Part shown: one piece after another, positions 8,542 to 16,549 of the stretch
Layout: the number at the start of each line of letters is the position of its first letter
Position numbering within the stretch: the stretch's first letter is position 1
NCBI GenBank assembly: GCA_016741995.1
Contig: JACVCO010000003.1
Coordinates: forward strand, 124,001-188,000
Direction of reading: 5' to 3'
Source: Hydrogenophaga sp.
Lineage (GTDB): Bacteria > Pseudomonadota > Gammaproteobacteria > Burkholderiales > Burkholderiaceae_C
DNA length: 64,000 nucleotides
Translations under genes and position numbers: made by a program
The notes under the pieces: model-generated
The model's input: only the letters and a program-made list of their open reading frames with translations
Databases searched by the model: none
Told to the model about the DNA's origin: nothing

Positions 8542-9132
8542 ATGTCCACGCCCATCCACGTCCACCTCGATTTCATCTCGCCTTACGGCTACTTCGCCTC
8601 GCTGCGCGTGGAAGCACTGGCGGCGCGGCACGGGCGCGTGGTGGCCTGGCACCCCATGCTGCTGGGCGTGACGGTGCTCAAGGTGATGGGCCTGAGGCCC
8701 TTGATGGAAACACCGCTGAAGAGCGACTATGTGGAGCGCGACGTGCTGCGCTACGCGCGCGAGCACGGCGTGCCCATGAAACGCCAGCCGCGCGATGCGG
8801 TGATGAACCCGCTGGCCAGTGCGCGTGCGCTGGCCTGGGTGAACCACCACCAGCCCGAACGGGCGGGCGAGGTGGTGCACGCCCTCTACCGCGCCTGCTG
8901 GGCCGAGGGGCGGGATCTGTCCACGCCGGTGTCGCTCGAACCCGTGGTGGGCGAAACCATCGCGCGCGCGGCCGCGGGCGAAGAAGCCGCCACGCTGCTG
9001 CGCGCCGAGGTCGATGCCTCGCTCGCTGCGGGCATCTTCGGCTCGCCCACGCTGGTCATCGACGGCGAGCCTTTCTGGGGCTCGGACAAACTGGCGCAGG
9101 CCGAACGCTGGCTGGCCACGGGGGGCTGGTAG
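8542..9132 (+). CDS. DsbA-family oxidoreductase / 2-hydroxychromene-2-carboxylate isomerase
   Basis: The 196-residue protein opens with HLDFISPYGYFASLRVEALA, the start of the 2-hydroxychromene-2-carboxylate isomerase (GST kappa-like) family, where a serine replaces the redox cysteine of thioredoxin folds. The C-terminal GIFGSPTLVIDGEPFWGSDKL segment is the typical cis-proline and FWG end of this family. Characterised members are glutathione-dependent isomerases in naphthalene breakdown; many relatives have unknown substrates. The start at 8542 was chosen because the fold begins there. It is divergent from dctP copy 2. Confidence 0.87.
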   Translation: MSTPIHVHLDFISPYGYFASLRVEALAARHGRVVAWHPMLLGVTVLKVMGLRPLMETPLKSDYVERDVLRYAREHGVPMKRQPRDAVMNPLASARALAWVNHHQPERAGEVVHALYRACWAEGRDLSTPVSLEPVVGETIARAAAGEEAATLLRAEVDASLAAGIFGSPTLVIDGEPFWGSDKLAQAERWLATGGW

Positions 9133-9163
9133 GCGGTTGGTGGAGCCCCGCGCGCGGCCCCGG

Positions 9164-10150
9164 TCAGTCGATGGTGACCTTGCCGTCCTTGACCAGCTTG
9201 GCGAAACGCACCGTGTCGTTGGCGATCTGCTGGGCCATCTGCTCGCGGCTGTTGCCGATGGGCTCGGCGCCGATCTCGGCCATGCGCGCGCGGAACTCGG
9301 GCGACTGGATCACCTTCACCGCCTCGGCGTTGAGGCGGCTCAGGATCTCGGGCGGCGTGGCGGCGGGCGCCAGCACACCGAACCAGGTGCCGATGTCGAA
9401 GCCCTTGAGCCCGGCCTCTTCCAGCGTCGGCACGTCGGGCAGTGCGCCCGAGCGTTTGGCCGTGGTCACCGCGAGCGCGCGCAGCTTGCCGGCCTTGATG
9501 TGCGGCAGCACCGGCGTCACGGTGTCGAAGCTCATGAGGATCTGGCCGCCCAGCAGATCGGTGGCCAGCGGCCCGCTGCCACGGTACGGCACGTGGATGA
9601 AGCTGGTGGCCGTGCTCTGCTCGAACTGCGTGCCAATGAGGTGCTGCGCCGTGCCGTTGCCGTTGGAGCCGTAGGAGAACTTGCCCGGCGAGGCCTTGAG
9701 CAGCGCCACGAGTTCGTTCACGTTCTTCGCGGCCGTGCCCGCATTGACCACCAGCACGTTGGGCACCATGGCCACGGTGGTGATGGGCGCGAGGTCTTTC
9801 GAGAAGTCGTACGGCAGGCTCTTGTAGACGCTGGGCGCGATGGTGTGGTGCACGGCGCCCATCAGCAGCGTGTGGCCATCGGGCCGGGCCTTGGCCACGT
9901 AGTCGGCGCCGATGGTGGCGCCCGCGCCGGGCTTGCTCTCCACCACCACGGGCTGGCCCAGGCTCTGCGAGAGCCGGTCGGCGAGCGCGCGCGCGAGCAC
10001 GTCGGTGGTGCCGCCGGCCGCGAAGGGCACGATCAGGCTGATGGGTTTGGTGGGCCAGGCGGGCTGGGCCATGGCCAGACCGCTCCAGGCCAGCGGCGCG
10101 AGCGTGGCCACCTGCAGCAGGCGGCGGCGGATGCGGGATGCGTTGTTCAT
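9164..10150 (-). CDS. Bug-family (tripartite tricarboxylate transporter) periplasmic binding protein
   Basis: This 328-residue secreted protein begins with an RIRRRLLQVATLAPLAWSGL signal peptide, followed by the Bug hallmark PTKPISLIVPFAAGGTTDV and, later, VESKPGAGATIGADYVAKA. Bug proteins bind carboxylates or amides and are greatly expanded in Burkholderiales, often without linked permease genes, as here. It is 52 bases downstream of the tartrate/D-malate dehydrogenase gene on the same strand, so its ligand may be that enzyme's substrate. The start at 10150 is set by the signal peptide. Confidence 0.92.
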   Translation of the reverse strand: MNNASRIRRRLLQVATLAPLAWSGLAMAQPAWPTKPISLIVPFAAGGTTDVLARALADRLSQSLGQPVVVESKPGAGATIGADYVAKARPDGHTLLMGAVHHTIAPSVYKSLPYDFSKDLAPITTVAMVPNVLVVNAGTAAKNVNELVALLKASPGKFSYGSNGNGTAQHLIGTQFEQSTATSFIHVPYRGSGPLATDLLGGQILMSFDTVTPVLPHIKAGKLRALAVTTAKRSGALPDVPTLEEAGLKGFDIGTWFGVLAPAATPPEILSRLNAEAVKVIQSPEFRARMAEIGAEPIGNSREQMAQQIANDTVRFAKLVKDGKVTID

Positions 10151-10202
10151 GCTTGTCTCCTTCAATGGCGCTGTGCGCGCTCTGGGGTGGGGGGAAAACG
10201 GC

Positions 10203-11291
10203 TCAGGCGGCCTTGCGCAGGCCACCCTGGGCGAGCAGGTCGCACACCGCCTGCGTGACCTGTGCGGTGGTGGCCCGGCCACCCAGGTCGCCGGTGTGCA
10301 GCGCGGGGTTGGCCGTCACCTGTTCGATCGCGGCCATCAACCGCGCCGCGCCCTCGGCTTCGCCGAGGTGCTCGAGCATCATCACCACCGACCAGAACGT
10401 GCCGACGGGATTGGCCAGGCCCTTGCCCATGATGTCGAAGGCCGAGCCGTGGATGGGTTCGAACATGCTGGGGTAGCGGCGCTCCGGATCGATGTTGCCG
10501 GTGGGTGCGATGCCCAGGCTGCCCGCGAGCGCAGCGGCCAGGTCGCTCAGGATGTCGGCGTGCAGGTTGGTCGCAACGATGGTGTCCAGCGAGGCCGGGC
10601 GGTTGACCATGCGCGCGGTGGCCGCGTCCACGATCTCCTTGTCCCAGCGCACGTCGGGGAACTCGGCCGCGATCTGCACCGCGATCTCGTCCCACATCAC
10701 CATCGCGTGGCGTTGCGCGTTGCTCTTGGTGATCACCGTGAGTTGTTTGCGCGGCCGCGATTGCGCCAGGCGGAAGGCAAAGCGCATGACGCGCTCGACG
10801 CCGGCGCGCGTCATCATGGTCACGTCGGTGGCGGCCTCGATCGGGTGGCCCTGGTGCACGCGCCCGCCCACGCCCGAGTACTCGCCCTCGGAGTTCTCGC
10901 GCACGATCACCCAGTTCAGGTCTTCGGGCTTGCAGCGCTTGAGCGGCGCATCGATGCCCGGCAGGATGCGCGTGGGCCGCACGTTGGCGTACTGGTCGAA
11001 GCCCTGGCAGATCTTCAGGCGCAGGCCCCAGAGGGTGATGTGGTCGGGGATGTCGGGATCGCCCGCCGAGCCGAACAGGATCGCGTCCTTGTGCTTCAGG
11101 CGCTCCAGGCCGTCGGCCGGCATCATCACGCCGTGCTGGCGGTAGTGGTCGCCGCCCCAGTCGAAATCCTCGAAGGTGCAGCGAAAGCCCGCGCCGCTGG
11201 CGGTGAGCGCCTCCAGCACCTGGCGGCCGGCGGGCACCACCTCCTTGCCAATGCCGTCACCGGGAATGGTGGCAATCGAATAGGTCTTCAT
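10203..11291 (-). CDS. Tartrate / D-malate dehydrogenase (isocitrate-isopropylmalate dehydrogenase family)
   Basis: The 362-residue enzyme belongs to the beta-decarboxylating dehydrogenases and matches the TtuC/DmlA group in length and motifs: IATIPGDGIGKEVVPAG at the N-terminus, WVIVRENSEGEYSGVGG, and the C-terminal FEPIHGSAFDIMGKG that binds NAD. These enzymes oxidise tartrate or D-malate with NAD and often decarboxylate it. The gene is divergent from a LysR regulator, like dmlA-dmlR in E. coli, and is followed by a Bug binding protein. Choosing between tartrate and D-malate is not possible from sequence alone. Confidence 0.88.
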   Translation of the reverse strand: MKTYSIATIPGDGIGKEVVPAGRQVLEALTASGAGFRCTFEDFDWGGDHYRQHGVMMPADGLERLKHKDAILFGSAGDPDIPDHITLWGLRLKICQGFDQYANVRPTRILPGIDAPLKRCKPEDLNWVIVRENSEGEYSGVGGRVHQGHPIEAATDVTMMTRAGVERVMRFAFRLAQSRPRKQLTVITKSNAQRHAMVMWDEIAVQIAAEFPDVRWDKEIVDAATARMVNRPASLDTIVATNLHADILSDLAAALAGSLGIAPTGNIDPERRYPSMFEPIHGSAFDIMGKGLANPVGTFWSVVMMLEHLGEAEGAARLMAAIEQVTANPALHTGDLGGRATTAQVTQAVCDLLAQGGLRKAA

Positions 11292-11335
11292 CGCGCGCTG
11301 TCTCCAAGGGTCGTTCGGTGGGCGGACTGTAGGCA

Positions 11336-11365
11336 TTGATCCCGGTGACGGATCGCCTCTATAGT
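11336..11365 (+). promoter_or_regulatory. Candidate sigma-70 promoter of the LysR gene
   Basis: TTGATC (11336-11341) and TATAGT (11360-11365) are separated by 18 bases and point to the LysR gene at 11401. A palindrome lies just downstream (11375-11391), a position suited to autoregulation. Confidence 0.5.
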
Positions 11366-11374
11366 GAATCCATC

Positions 11375-11391
11375 GTTGAAATCAATTCAAC
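11375..11391. promoter_or_regulatory. LysR-type palindrome GTTGAAATCAATTCAAC
   Basis: Two six-base arms (GTTGAA and TTCAAC) flank ATCAA. It contains the T-N11-A core expected of LysR boxes and lies 9 bases before the LysR start, between the divergent genes. Binding here could repress lysR and control the dehydrogenase promoter. Confidence 0.55.
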
Positions 11392-11400
11392 AATCGAACC

Positions 11401-12330
11401 ATGCCCGACACCATCCAGCCCGCCGACCTCGGCTTCTTCAGCGCACTCGCCAACGCCGGCAGCCTCAGCGGTGCGGCGCGCGAGCTGGGCATCACCACCT
11501 CGGCCGTGAGCAAGCACCTCACGCTCATGGAATCGCGCGTGGGCGTTCCCCTGGTGAACCGCACCACGCGGCGCATGGGCCTCACGCCCGAGGGCGAGCT
11601 GTACCTGGAGCACGCGCGCCGCATCCTCGGCGACATCGACGCGATGGAAGAGTTGCTGGGCAGCGCGCGCTCCACGCCGAAGGGCCTACTGCGCATCAAC
11701 GCCACGCTGGGCTTCGGGCGCAGCCACGTGGCGCCGCTGGTGTCACGCTTCGCGCAAAAGCACCCGCAGGTGGAGGTGCAGTTGCAGCTGTCGGTGAACC
11801 CGCCCGCGCTCACGGACGACAGCTACGACGTCTGCATCCGCTTCGGCGCGCCGCCCGACGCGCGGGTGATCGCGCGCCACCTGGCCCCCAACCGGCGTTT
11901 GCTGTGCGCCACGCCCGCCTATCTGGCGCGCCACGGCACGCCGCGCGTGCCGCGCGACCTGATGCAGCACAACTGCATCGGCATCCGCCAGGGCGAGGAG
12001 GCCTACGGCGTGTGGCGCCTCACGCATGGGCGCGGGCGCAGCGCCACCACCGAATCGGTGCGCGTGCGCGGCAACCTCACCACCAACGACGGCGAGATCG
12101 CGGTGAAGTGGGCGCTCGACGGGCACGGCATCCTGATGCGCGCGGAGTGGGACATCGAGCGCTACCTGCGCAGCGGGCGCCTGGTGCAGGTGCTGCCGCA
12201 GTACGCCACGCCCGACGCCGACATCCACGCCGTCTACCCACCCCGCCACCAGCACGCGGCGCGCGTGCGCGCCTTCGTGGATTTCATGGCGGCCTCGTTC
12301 TCGCAGATGGCGGGCAGCGCCCGCACCTGA
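11401..12330 (+). CDS. LysR-family transcriptional regulator (DmlR-like)
   Basis: The 309-residue protein has an N-terminal winged helix in residues 1-60 (SLSGAARELGITTSAVSKHL) and a periplasmic-binding-like effector domain from about residue 90. It is transcribed away from the tartrate/D-malate dehydrogenase gene with 109 bases between, the usual arrangement for a LysR activator and its target; DmlR-dmlA in E. coli is organised the same way. The effector is therefore probably tartrate, malate or a related hydroxy acid, which is inference from context. Confidence 0.9.
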   Translation: MPDTIQPADLGFFSALANAGSLSGAARELGITTSAVSKHLTLMESRVGVPLVNRTTRRMGLTPEGELYLEHARRILGDIDAMEELLGSARSTPKGLLRINATLGFGRSHVAPLVSRFAQKHPQVEVQLQLSVNPPALTDDSYDVCIRFGAPPDARVIARHLAPNRRLLCATPAYLARHGTPRVPRDLMQHNCIGIRQGEEAYGVWRLTHGRGRSATTESVRVRGNLTTNDGEIAVKWALDGHGILMRAEWDIERYLRSGRLVQVLPQYATPDADIHAVYPPRHQHAARVRAFVDFMAASFSQMAGSART

Positions 12331-12335
12331 AGCGC

Positions 12336-14168
12336 TCAGGCGCCGAAGCGCACCTCGGTGGGCACGGCGATCGCGGCCAGCGCGGCCTGCAGCCGGTCGG
12401 CCAGCGCGGCATCGGGCGCGCCCGCGAACGTCACCGTCGCGCGCTGGCGTCCGCCCTCTTCGCGCGCCTGCACCTGTGCCGAGCGGTCCGGTGCCAGTTC
12501 GCGTGCCAGGTCGGCCAGCTTCAGTTCGATGGCGCGCAAACGCAGTGCGGGCTTGAACACCTTGCCGATGGCCGTGAGCGGCAGCGCGTCGACGATGACC
12601 ACGCGCTTGGGGACCGCGGGGCGTTCGTACACCTGCGGCGCCACGGCGCGCAGCAGCTCATCGGCGTCGATCGCGGTGCGCAGCACCACGAAGGCGGCCG
12701 GCACCTCTCCGGCGTAGGCGTCGGGCTCGGCCACCACCGCGCACTGCGCCACCGCGGGGTGGGCCAGGAAAGCGTCTTCCACCAGGCCGGGGTCGATGTT
12801 GTGCGAGCCGCGGATGATCACGTCCTTGGCGCGGCCCGTGAGGTGCACGCGGCCTTCGGCGTCGAGGTGGCCAAGGTCGCCCGAGACGATCCAGCCCCGT
12901 TCGAACATGCCGGCGTTGCGCTTCGCATCGAGGTAGCCCGGGCTCATGTGCGGGCCGCGCAGCACCACCACGCCGGTTTCGCCGGGCGCGCAGCGTTCAT
13001 CCAGCTTCGCTTCGCCGTCGCGCCAGGGCACGGCATGCACCTGGGTGAACGGCAGGCGCCAGCCGGCCGAGCCCGGCACGCGCGGCGCGTGCAGCGGCTC
13101 GATGCTGACGAGGCCCGCGCACTCCGTCATGCCCAGGATGTTGCGCACCGCGATGCCGGTGGCGGCCTCGAAGCGCTGCGCCAGCTCACCGGGCAGCGGT
13201 GATCCGCCGGTGTACGCGGCGCGGATGCGCGAGATGTCGGCGTCGACCGGCACGCCGAGCAGGCTGGCCAGCACCGTGGGCACGCAGGCCAGGTGCGTCA
13301 CGCGCTCGCGTTCGCAGAAGCGCCAGTAGCGCTGCACGAAGCCGGCACTGCGCATGCCCGAGAGCGTGGGCAGCACCTGGCGCGCGCCCACGGCCAGCAG
13401 CGCCAGGCCATAGACGAAGGCACCGGCCACGTGGAAGAGCGGAAAGCCATTCACCTCCACGCTGTGCTCGTCGCAGTCGTAGTAGGCGTGTGCGAACCAG
13501 GCGGTGTGCGCCTCGTTGCCCGCGGTGTGCTGCGCGAGCTTGGGCGCGCCGGTGGTGCCCCCGGTGTGGAACAGCGCCACCACGCGGTCGGGGTTCAGGT
13601 CGGGGGTGAAGCCGAGCGTGTCGGGCTGCGCGGCCATCAGGTCCTGCAGCGACGCGAGGCCAGGCACGGCTTCATCGACGGCGATCGGCACCAGCGTGCA
13701 TGCGTGGTGTTGCTGCACCTTCAACGCGGTGGGCCACACCGCAAGTTCGGTGTTCGGGCCCAGCGCCACCAGCACCTTGGCATTCGCGGCCTGCATCAGC
13801 GCGGCGATGTGATCCGGCTGCAGCAGCACGTTGATCGGGCACACGCGGCCCGCAAGCTGCGCGCCCCACAGCACGGCGTGCGCCTCGGGCGTGTTGGGCG
13901 CAAGCAGGGCCACGCTGTCGTTCGGGCCGATGCCCAGTGCGCGAAACGCGTTCGCCGCACGGTGGATGTTCGCGAGCAGCTCGCGGTAGCTCACGCGCTG
14001 CGGTGCGCTCGCCAGATCGGCGTCGCGCAGGAAGGTGAAGGCCTCGCGGTCACCGAAGCGCTCGGCCGCGGCACGGATCAGCCCGTAGGGCGTTCGCTGC
14101 GGCGCCACCTCGTGCAGCGGCCGGTGCTCCAGCGCCTCGATGTCGGCCAGCGAGGCGAAGGGCTTCAT
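12336..14168 (-). CDS. AMP-forming acyl-CoA synthetase
   Basis: This 610-residue adenylate-forming ligase activates a carboxylic acid with ATP and CoA. The ATP-binding loop is ALFHTGGTTGAPKL, the Y/FG-type motif NILGMTECAG follows, then SGDLGHLDAEGRVHLTGRAKDVIIRG, and the C-terminal catalytic lysine is in LTAIGKVFKP. The start at 14168 overlaps the amidohydrolase stop by four bases, so the two are co-translated. The acid is not known; it could be a hydroxycinnamate, a cinnamate analogue or a medium-chain acid. The plus arm of the cluster has its own feruloyl-CoA synthetase. Confidence 0.88.
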   Translation of the reverse strand: MKPFASLADIEALEHRPLHEVAPQRTPYGLIRAAAERFGDREAFTFLRDADLASAPQRVSYRELLANIHRAANAFRALGIGPNDSVALLAPNTPEAHAVLWGAQLAGRVCPINVLLQPDHIAALMQAANAKVLVALGPNTELAVWPTALKVQQHHACTLVPIAVDEAVPGLASLQDLMAAQPDTLGFTPDLNPDRVVALFHTGGTTGAPKLAQHTAGNEAHTAWFAHAYYDCDEHSVEVNGFPLFHVAGAFVYGLALLAVGARQVLPTLSGMRSAGFVQRYWRFCERERVTHLACVPTVLASLLGVPVDADISRIRAAYTGGSPLPGELAQRFEAATGIAVRNILGMTECAGLVSIEPLHAPRVPGSAGWRLPFTQVHAVPWRDGEAKLDERCAPGETGVVVLRGPHMSPGYLDAKRNAGMFERGWIVSGDLGHLDAEGRVHLTGRAKDVIIRGSHNIDPGLVEDAFLAHPAVAQCAVVAEPDAYAGEVPAAFVVLRTAIDADELLRAVAPQVYERPAVPKRVVIVDALPLTAIGKVFKPALRLRAIELKLADLARELAPDRSAQVQAREEGGRQRATVTFAGAPDAALADRLQAALAAIAVPTEVRFGA

Positions 14169-15028
14169 GCCAGCCCCAGCAGCCGCACCGCGTTGCCCTT
14201 CAGGATGCCCGGCATCACCTCGGGCTTGAAGCCGGCCACTTCGAAGTCCTTCATCCAGCGCTCGGGCGTGATCAGCGGGTAGTCGCTGCCGAACAGCACG
14301 CGGTCTTTCAGCAGCGTGTTCGCGTACTGCACGAGCTGCTTGGGAAAGTACTTGGGGCTCCAGCCGCTGAGGTCGATCCACACGTTGGGCTTGTGCGTGG
14401 CCACGCTGAGCGCTTCGTCCTGCCAGGGAAAGCTCGGGTGCGCCATCACGATCTGCATGTCGGGGAAGTCGATCGCCACGTCGTCGAGGTGCATGGGGTT
14501 GCTGTACTCCAGCCGCAGCCCGCCGCCGCAGCGCATGCCGCTGCCGATGCCGCTGTGCCCGGTGTGGAAGATGGCCGGCAGCTTGTGCGCGTTGATCACC
14601 TCGTAGATCGGCCAGGCCATCTTGTCGTAGGGGTGGTAGCCCTGCACCGTGGGGTGGAACTTGAAGCCCTTCACACCCTCTTCCCTGATGAGCCGCTCGG
14701 CCTCGCGCGCGCCCATCTTTCCCTTGTGCGGGTCGATGCTGGCGAAGGCCATCATCATGTCGCTGTTCTCGCGCGCGGCCTGCGCGATCTCCTCGTTCGG
14801 GATGCGGCGGCGGCCCAGTTTCGATTCGCTGTCCACCGTGAACATCACCAGGCCGATCTTGCGTTCGCGGTAGTACGCGATGGTCTCGGCGATGCTGGGG
14901 CGGCGGTTGCTGCCGAAGTACTTGTCGGCCGCGCGGTCGTATTCCTCGCCGTAGTTGTCGAACGGGTTCCAGCAGCTCACCTCGGCGTGGGTGTGGATGT
15001 CGATGGCGATCAGGTTCTGGTGGTCCAT
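14165..15028 (-). CDS. Amidohydrolase_2 family metal-dependent hydrolase (ACMSD-like fold)
   Basis: The 287-residue protein has the ligands of the amidohydrolase superfamily: H12-T-H14 (DIHTHAE), H155 (IFHTGH), H197 (VMAHPSFPW) and D249 (FGSDYP). Members decarboxylate or hydrolyse aromatic acids or lactones. As I recall, the Rhodococcus p-hydroxycinnamate pathway uses an amidohydrolase-type enzyme (CouO) to cut an aryl beta-ketoacyl-CoA. The CoA ligase in the same operon and the hydratase and dehydrogenase on the facing arm fit such a role. A decarboxylase is the main alternative. The start at 15028 follows GGAGACCCACC. Confidence 0.83.
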   Translation of the reverse strand: MDHQNLIAIDIHTHAEVSCWNPFDNYGEEYDRAADKYFGSNRRPSIAETIAYYRERKIGLVMFTVDSESKLGRRRIPNEEIAQAARENSDMMMAFASIDPHKGKMGAREAERLIREEGVKGFKFHPTVQGYHPYDKMAWPIYEVINAHKLPAIFHTGHSGIGSGMRCGGGLRLEYSNPMHLDDVAIDFPDMQIVMAHPSFPWQDEALSVATHKPNVWIDLSGWSPKYFPKQLVQYANTLLKDRVLFGSDYPLITPERWMKDFEVAGFKPEVMPGILKGNAVRLLGLA

Positions 15029-15094
15029 GGGTGGGTCTCCGGCGGTGCTTTCCTGGGTTCGTTGTTTCGTATCGTGCCTGCTTGTGTGGCGGGT

Positions 15095-15329
15095 GTCAGG
15101 GCGGTGCCCCCGGGCCGGGCGGCGCAACTGCGGCGGTCCTCGCGTTGCGAGGACTCCCCTGTGGTGCTCGGGCGAGCGGCCCACGGCATAACTCACTGCG
15201 CGAGCTCTGCTCGCTCCGTTCAAACAGATGCCGTGAGTCAGTCAACAAAGCGCGCTGCGCGCGCGGCCGCTCCCCCTGCGCTCCTCGGCGCCGCACATGC
15301 GCCGCCCAACCCGGGAGCACCGCCCTGAC
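15095..15329 (+). repeat. Palindromic element A (about 235 bases, terminal inverted repeats)
   Basis: Ends 15095-15126 and 15298-15329 are near-perfect inverted repeats (GTCAGGGCGGTGC at each tip). Inside are an eight-base hairpin (GTCCTCGC/GCGAGGAC, 15136-15154), a stem CACGGCAT/ATGCCGTG (15182-15189 with 15228-15235) and a hairpin GCGAGC/GCTCGC (15200-15214). Single-stranded parts such as CCCTGTGGTGCTCGGG (15157-15172) are shared with element B, which lies in the opposite orientation. Confidence 0.8.
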
Positions 15330-15374
15330 GCTGACGTGGTTGGTTTTCCACCGGTGGCGTGCCGACATCTCGCT

Positions 15375-15613
15375 GGCCGAGGGCTTGGGCTGTGTGGCCG
15401 GGGGCGCCTGTGCGCAGCCGAGGAGCGCAGGGTGGGTGGGCGCGCGCGCAGCGCGCTTCGTTGACTGATTCGCGGCGGCTGTTTGAGCGGAATTCGCAAC
15501 GCGCATGCAGCGAGTTCCGCCGCGGCCCAGCCACCCGAGCACCACAGGGCACCCTTCGCGCAGCGAAGGGCTGCGCAGTGAAGCCCCTGGCCACACAGCC
15601 CAAGCCCTCGGCC
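15375..15613 (-). repeat. Palindromic element B, inverted relative of element A
   Basis: Ends 15375-15417 and 15571-15613 are inverted repeats beginning GGCCGAGGGCTTGGGCTGTG, different in sequence from those of element A. Internal stems are CGCGGCGG/CCGCCGCG (15471-15478 with 15517-15524) and CCCTTCGC/GCGAAGGG (15552-15570). Read on the minus strand, unpaired segments match A (CCCTGTGGTGCTCGGG, CAAACAG, TCAGTCAAC, CCCTGCGCTCCTCGGC), while the stems differ in sequence but keep pairing. Confidence 0.8.
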
Positions 15614-15704
15614 CGCCACCAAAGCTGGCATTCACAACAGACACCGGCCACGTCTCCTCGTCCAAACCCCGGGAAAACCCGCACGCCATTCAGAGGGCTG
15701 CGGA

Positions 15705-15733
15705 TTGATTTGGTTATTGGTTATAACAATAAT
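15705..15733 (+). promoter_or_regulatory. Promoter and nested-palindrome operator of the hydroxycinnamate arm
   Basis: TTGATT (15705-15710) and AATAAT (15728-15733) are spaced 17 bases, a plausible sigma-70 promoter 28 bases before the hydratase start. Between them lies TTATTG-GTTATAA-CAATAA (15714-15732), an inverted repeat that also contains the perfect palindrome GTTATAAC. A bound dimer would block the promoter. The MarR regulator encoded at the end of this arm is the obvious candidate. Confidence 0.6.
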
Positions 15734-15760
15734 CGAACACCCTCACAAGGCACCCAACCC

Positions 15761-16549
15761 ATGCCCATCCAGACCACCGACCTGACGATCGAACTGCGCG
15801 GAGACCAGCAGCAGATCGCCCTCATCACCCTCAACCGCCCGAACAAGCGCAACGCCCTCAACGACGGCCTGGTGCTGGCCCTGCGCGATGTCTTCCAGGG
15901 CATGCCGCACAGTGTGCGGGCGGCCGTGATCCACGGCAATGGCGACCACTTCTGTGCCGGGCTGGACCTCTCCGAACTCAGCGAGCGCGACGCCGCCGCC
16001 GGCCTGCACCACTCGCGCATGTGGCACCACGCGCTCGACCAGGTGGAGCGCGGCCCGGTGCCGGTGGTGGCCGCGCTGCACGGCGCCGTTGTCGGTGGCG
16101 GGCTCGAACTGGCCAGCGCCTGCCACGTGCGCGTGGCCGATGCGTCCACCTTCTTCGCGCTGCCCGAGGGCTCGCGCGGCATCTTCGTGGGCGGCGGTGG
16201 TTCGGTGCGCATCCCGCGCCTGATCGGCACCGCGCGCATGGCCGACATGATGTTCACCGGCCGGGTGCTGAGCGCCGAAGAAGGCGAACGCACGGGCCTG
16301 GCGCAGTACCTGGTGCCGCAAGGCACCGCGCTGGACAAAGCGCTGGAGCTCGCCACGCGCATCGCCGCCAACGCCCCGCTCACCAACTACGCGCTCATGC
16401 AGGCGCTGCCGCGCATCGCCGACCAGACGGCCGACCACGGCCTCTTCACCGAAGCGCTGATCTCGGCCATCGTGCAGGACGCGCCCGAGGCCAAGGCCCG
16501 CGTGCGCGAGTTCCTCGAAGGCCGCGGCCCGAAGGTGAAGAAGCAATGA
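15761..16549 (+). CDS. Enoyl-CoA hydratase/isomerase (crotonase) family protein
   Basis: The 262-residue crotonase has the oxyanion-hole segments HFCAGLDLSE (about 63-72) and HGAVVGGGLELA (107-118), and both acid residues used for water addition, E116 (GGGLE) and E136 (LPEG). It should hydrate an enoyl-CoA. It differs in detail from the classic hydroxycinnamoyl-CoA hydratase-lyase (Ech), so it may only hydrate and leave oxidation to the short-chain dehydrogenase three genes down. The start at 15761 is the first ATG after the promoter; the stop overlaps the ligase start by four bases. Confidence 0.88.
   Translation: MPIQTTDLTIELRGDQQQIALITLNRPNKRNALNDGLVLALRDVFQGMPHSVRAAVIHGNGDHFCAGLDLSELSERDAAAGLHHSRMWHHALDQVERGPVPVVAALHGAVVGGGLELASACHVRVADASTFFALPEGSRGIFVGGGGSVRIPRLIGTARMADMMFTGRVLSAEEGERTGLAQYLVPQGTALDKALELATRIAANAPLTNYALMQALPRIADQTADHGLFTEALISAIVQDAPEAKARVREFLEGRGPKVKKQ

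Larger units (their letters stand above)
15029..15760. other. 732-base intergenic region between two divergent catabolic arms
   Basis: No credible gene is seen. The region holds two inverted copies of a palindromic element (15095-15329 and 15375-15613), about 65 bases next to the amidohydrolase start with a ribosome site but no clear promoter, and the promoter and operator of the plus-strand arm at 15705-15733. Open frames through the repeats are by-products of their high GC. Confidence 0.8.

Noticed and set aside
15096-15689. Open frames within the palindromic elements on both strands
   Set aside because: They follow the repeats, have no ribosome site, and their Arg/Ala/Pro/Cys-rich products change with the repeat arms. 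Structure, not protein, is conserved.
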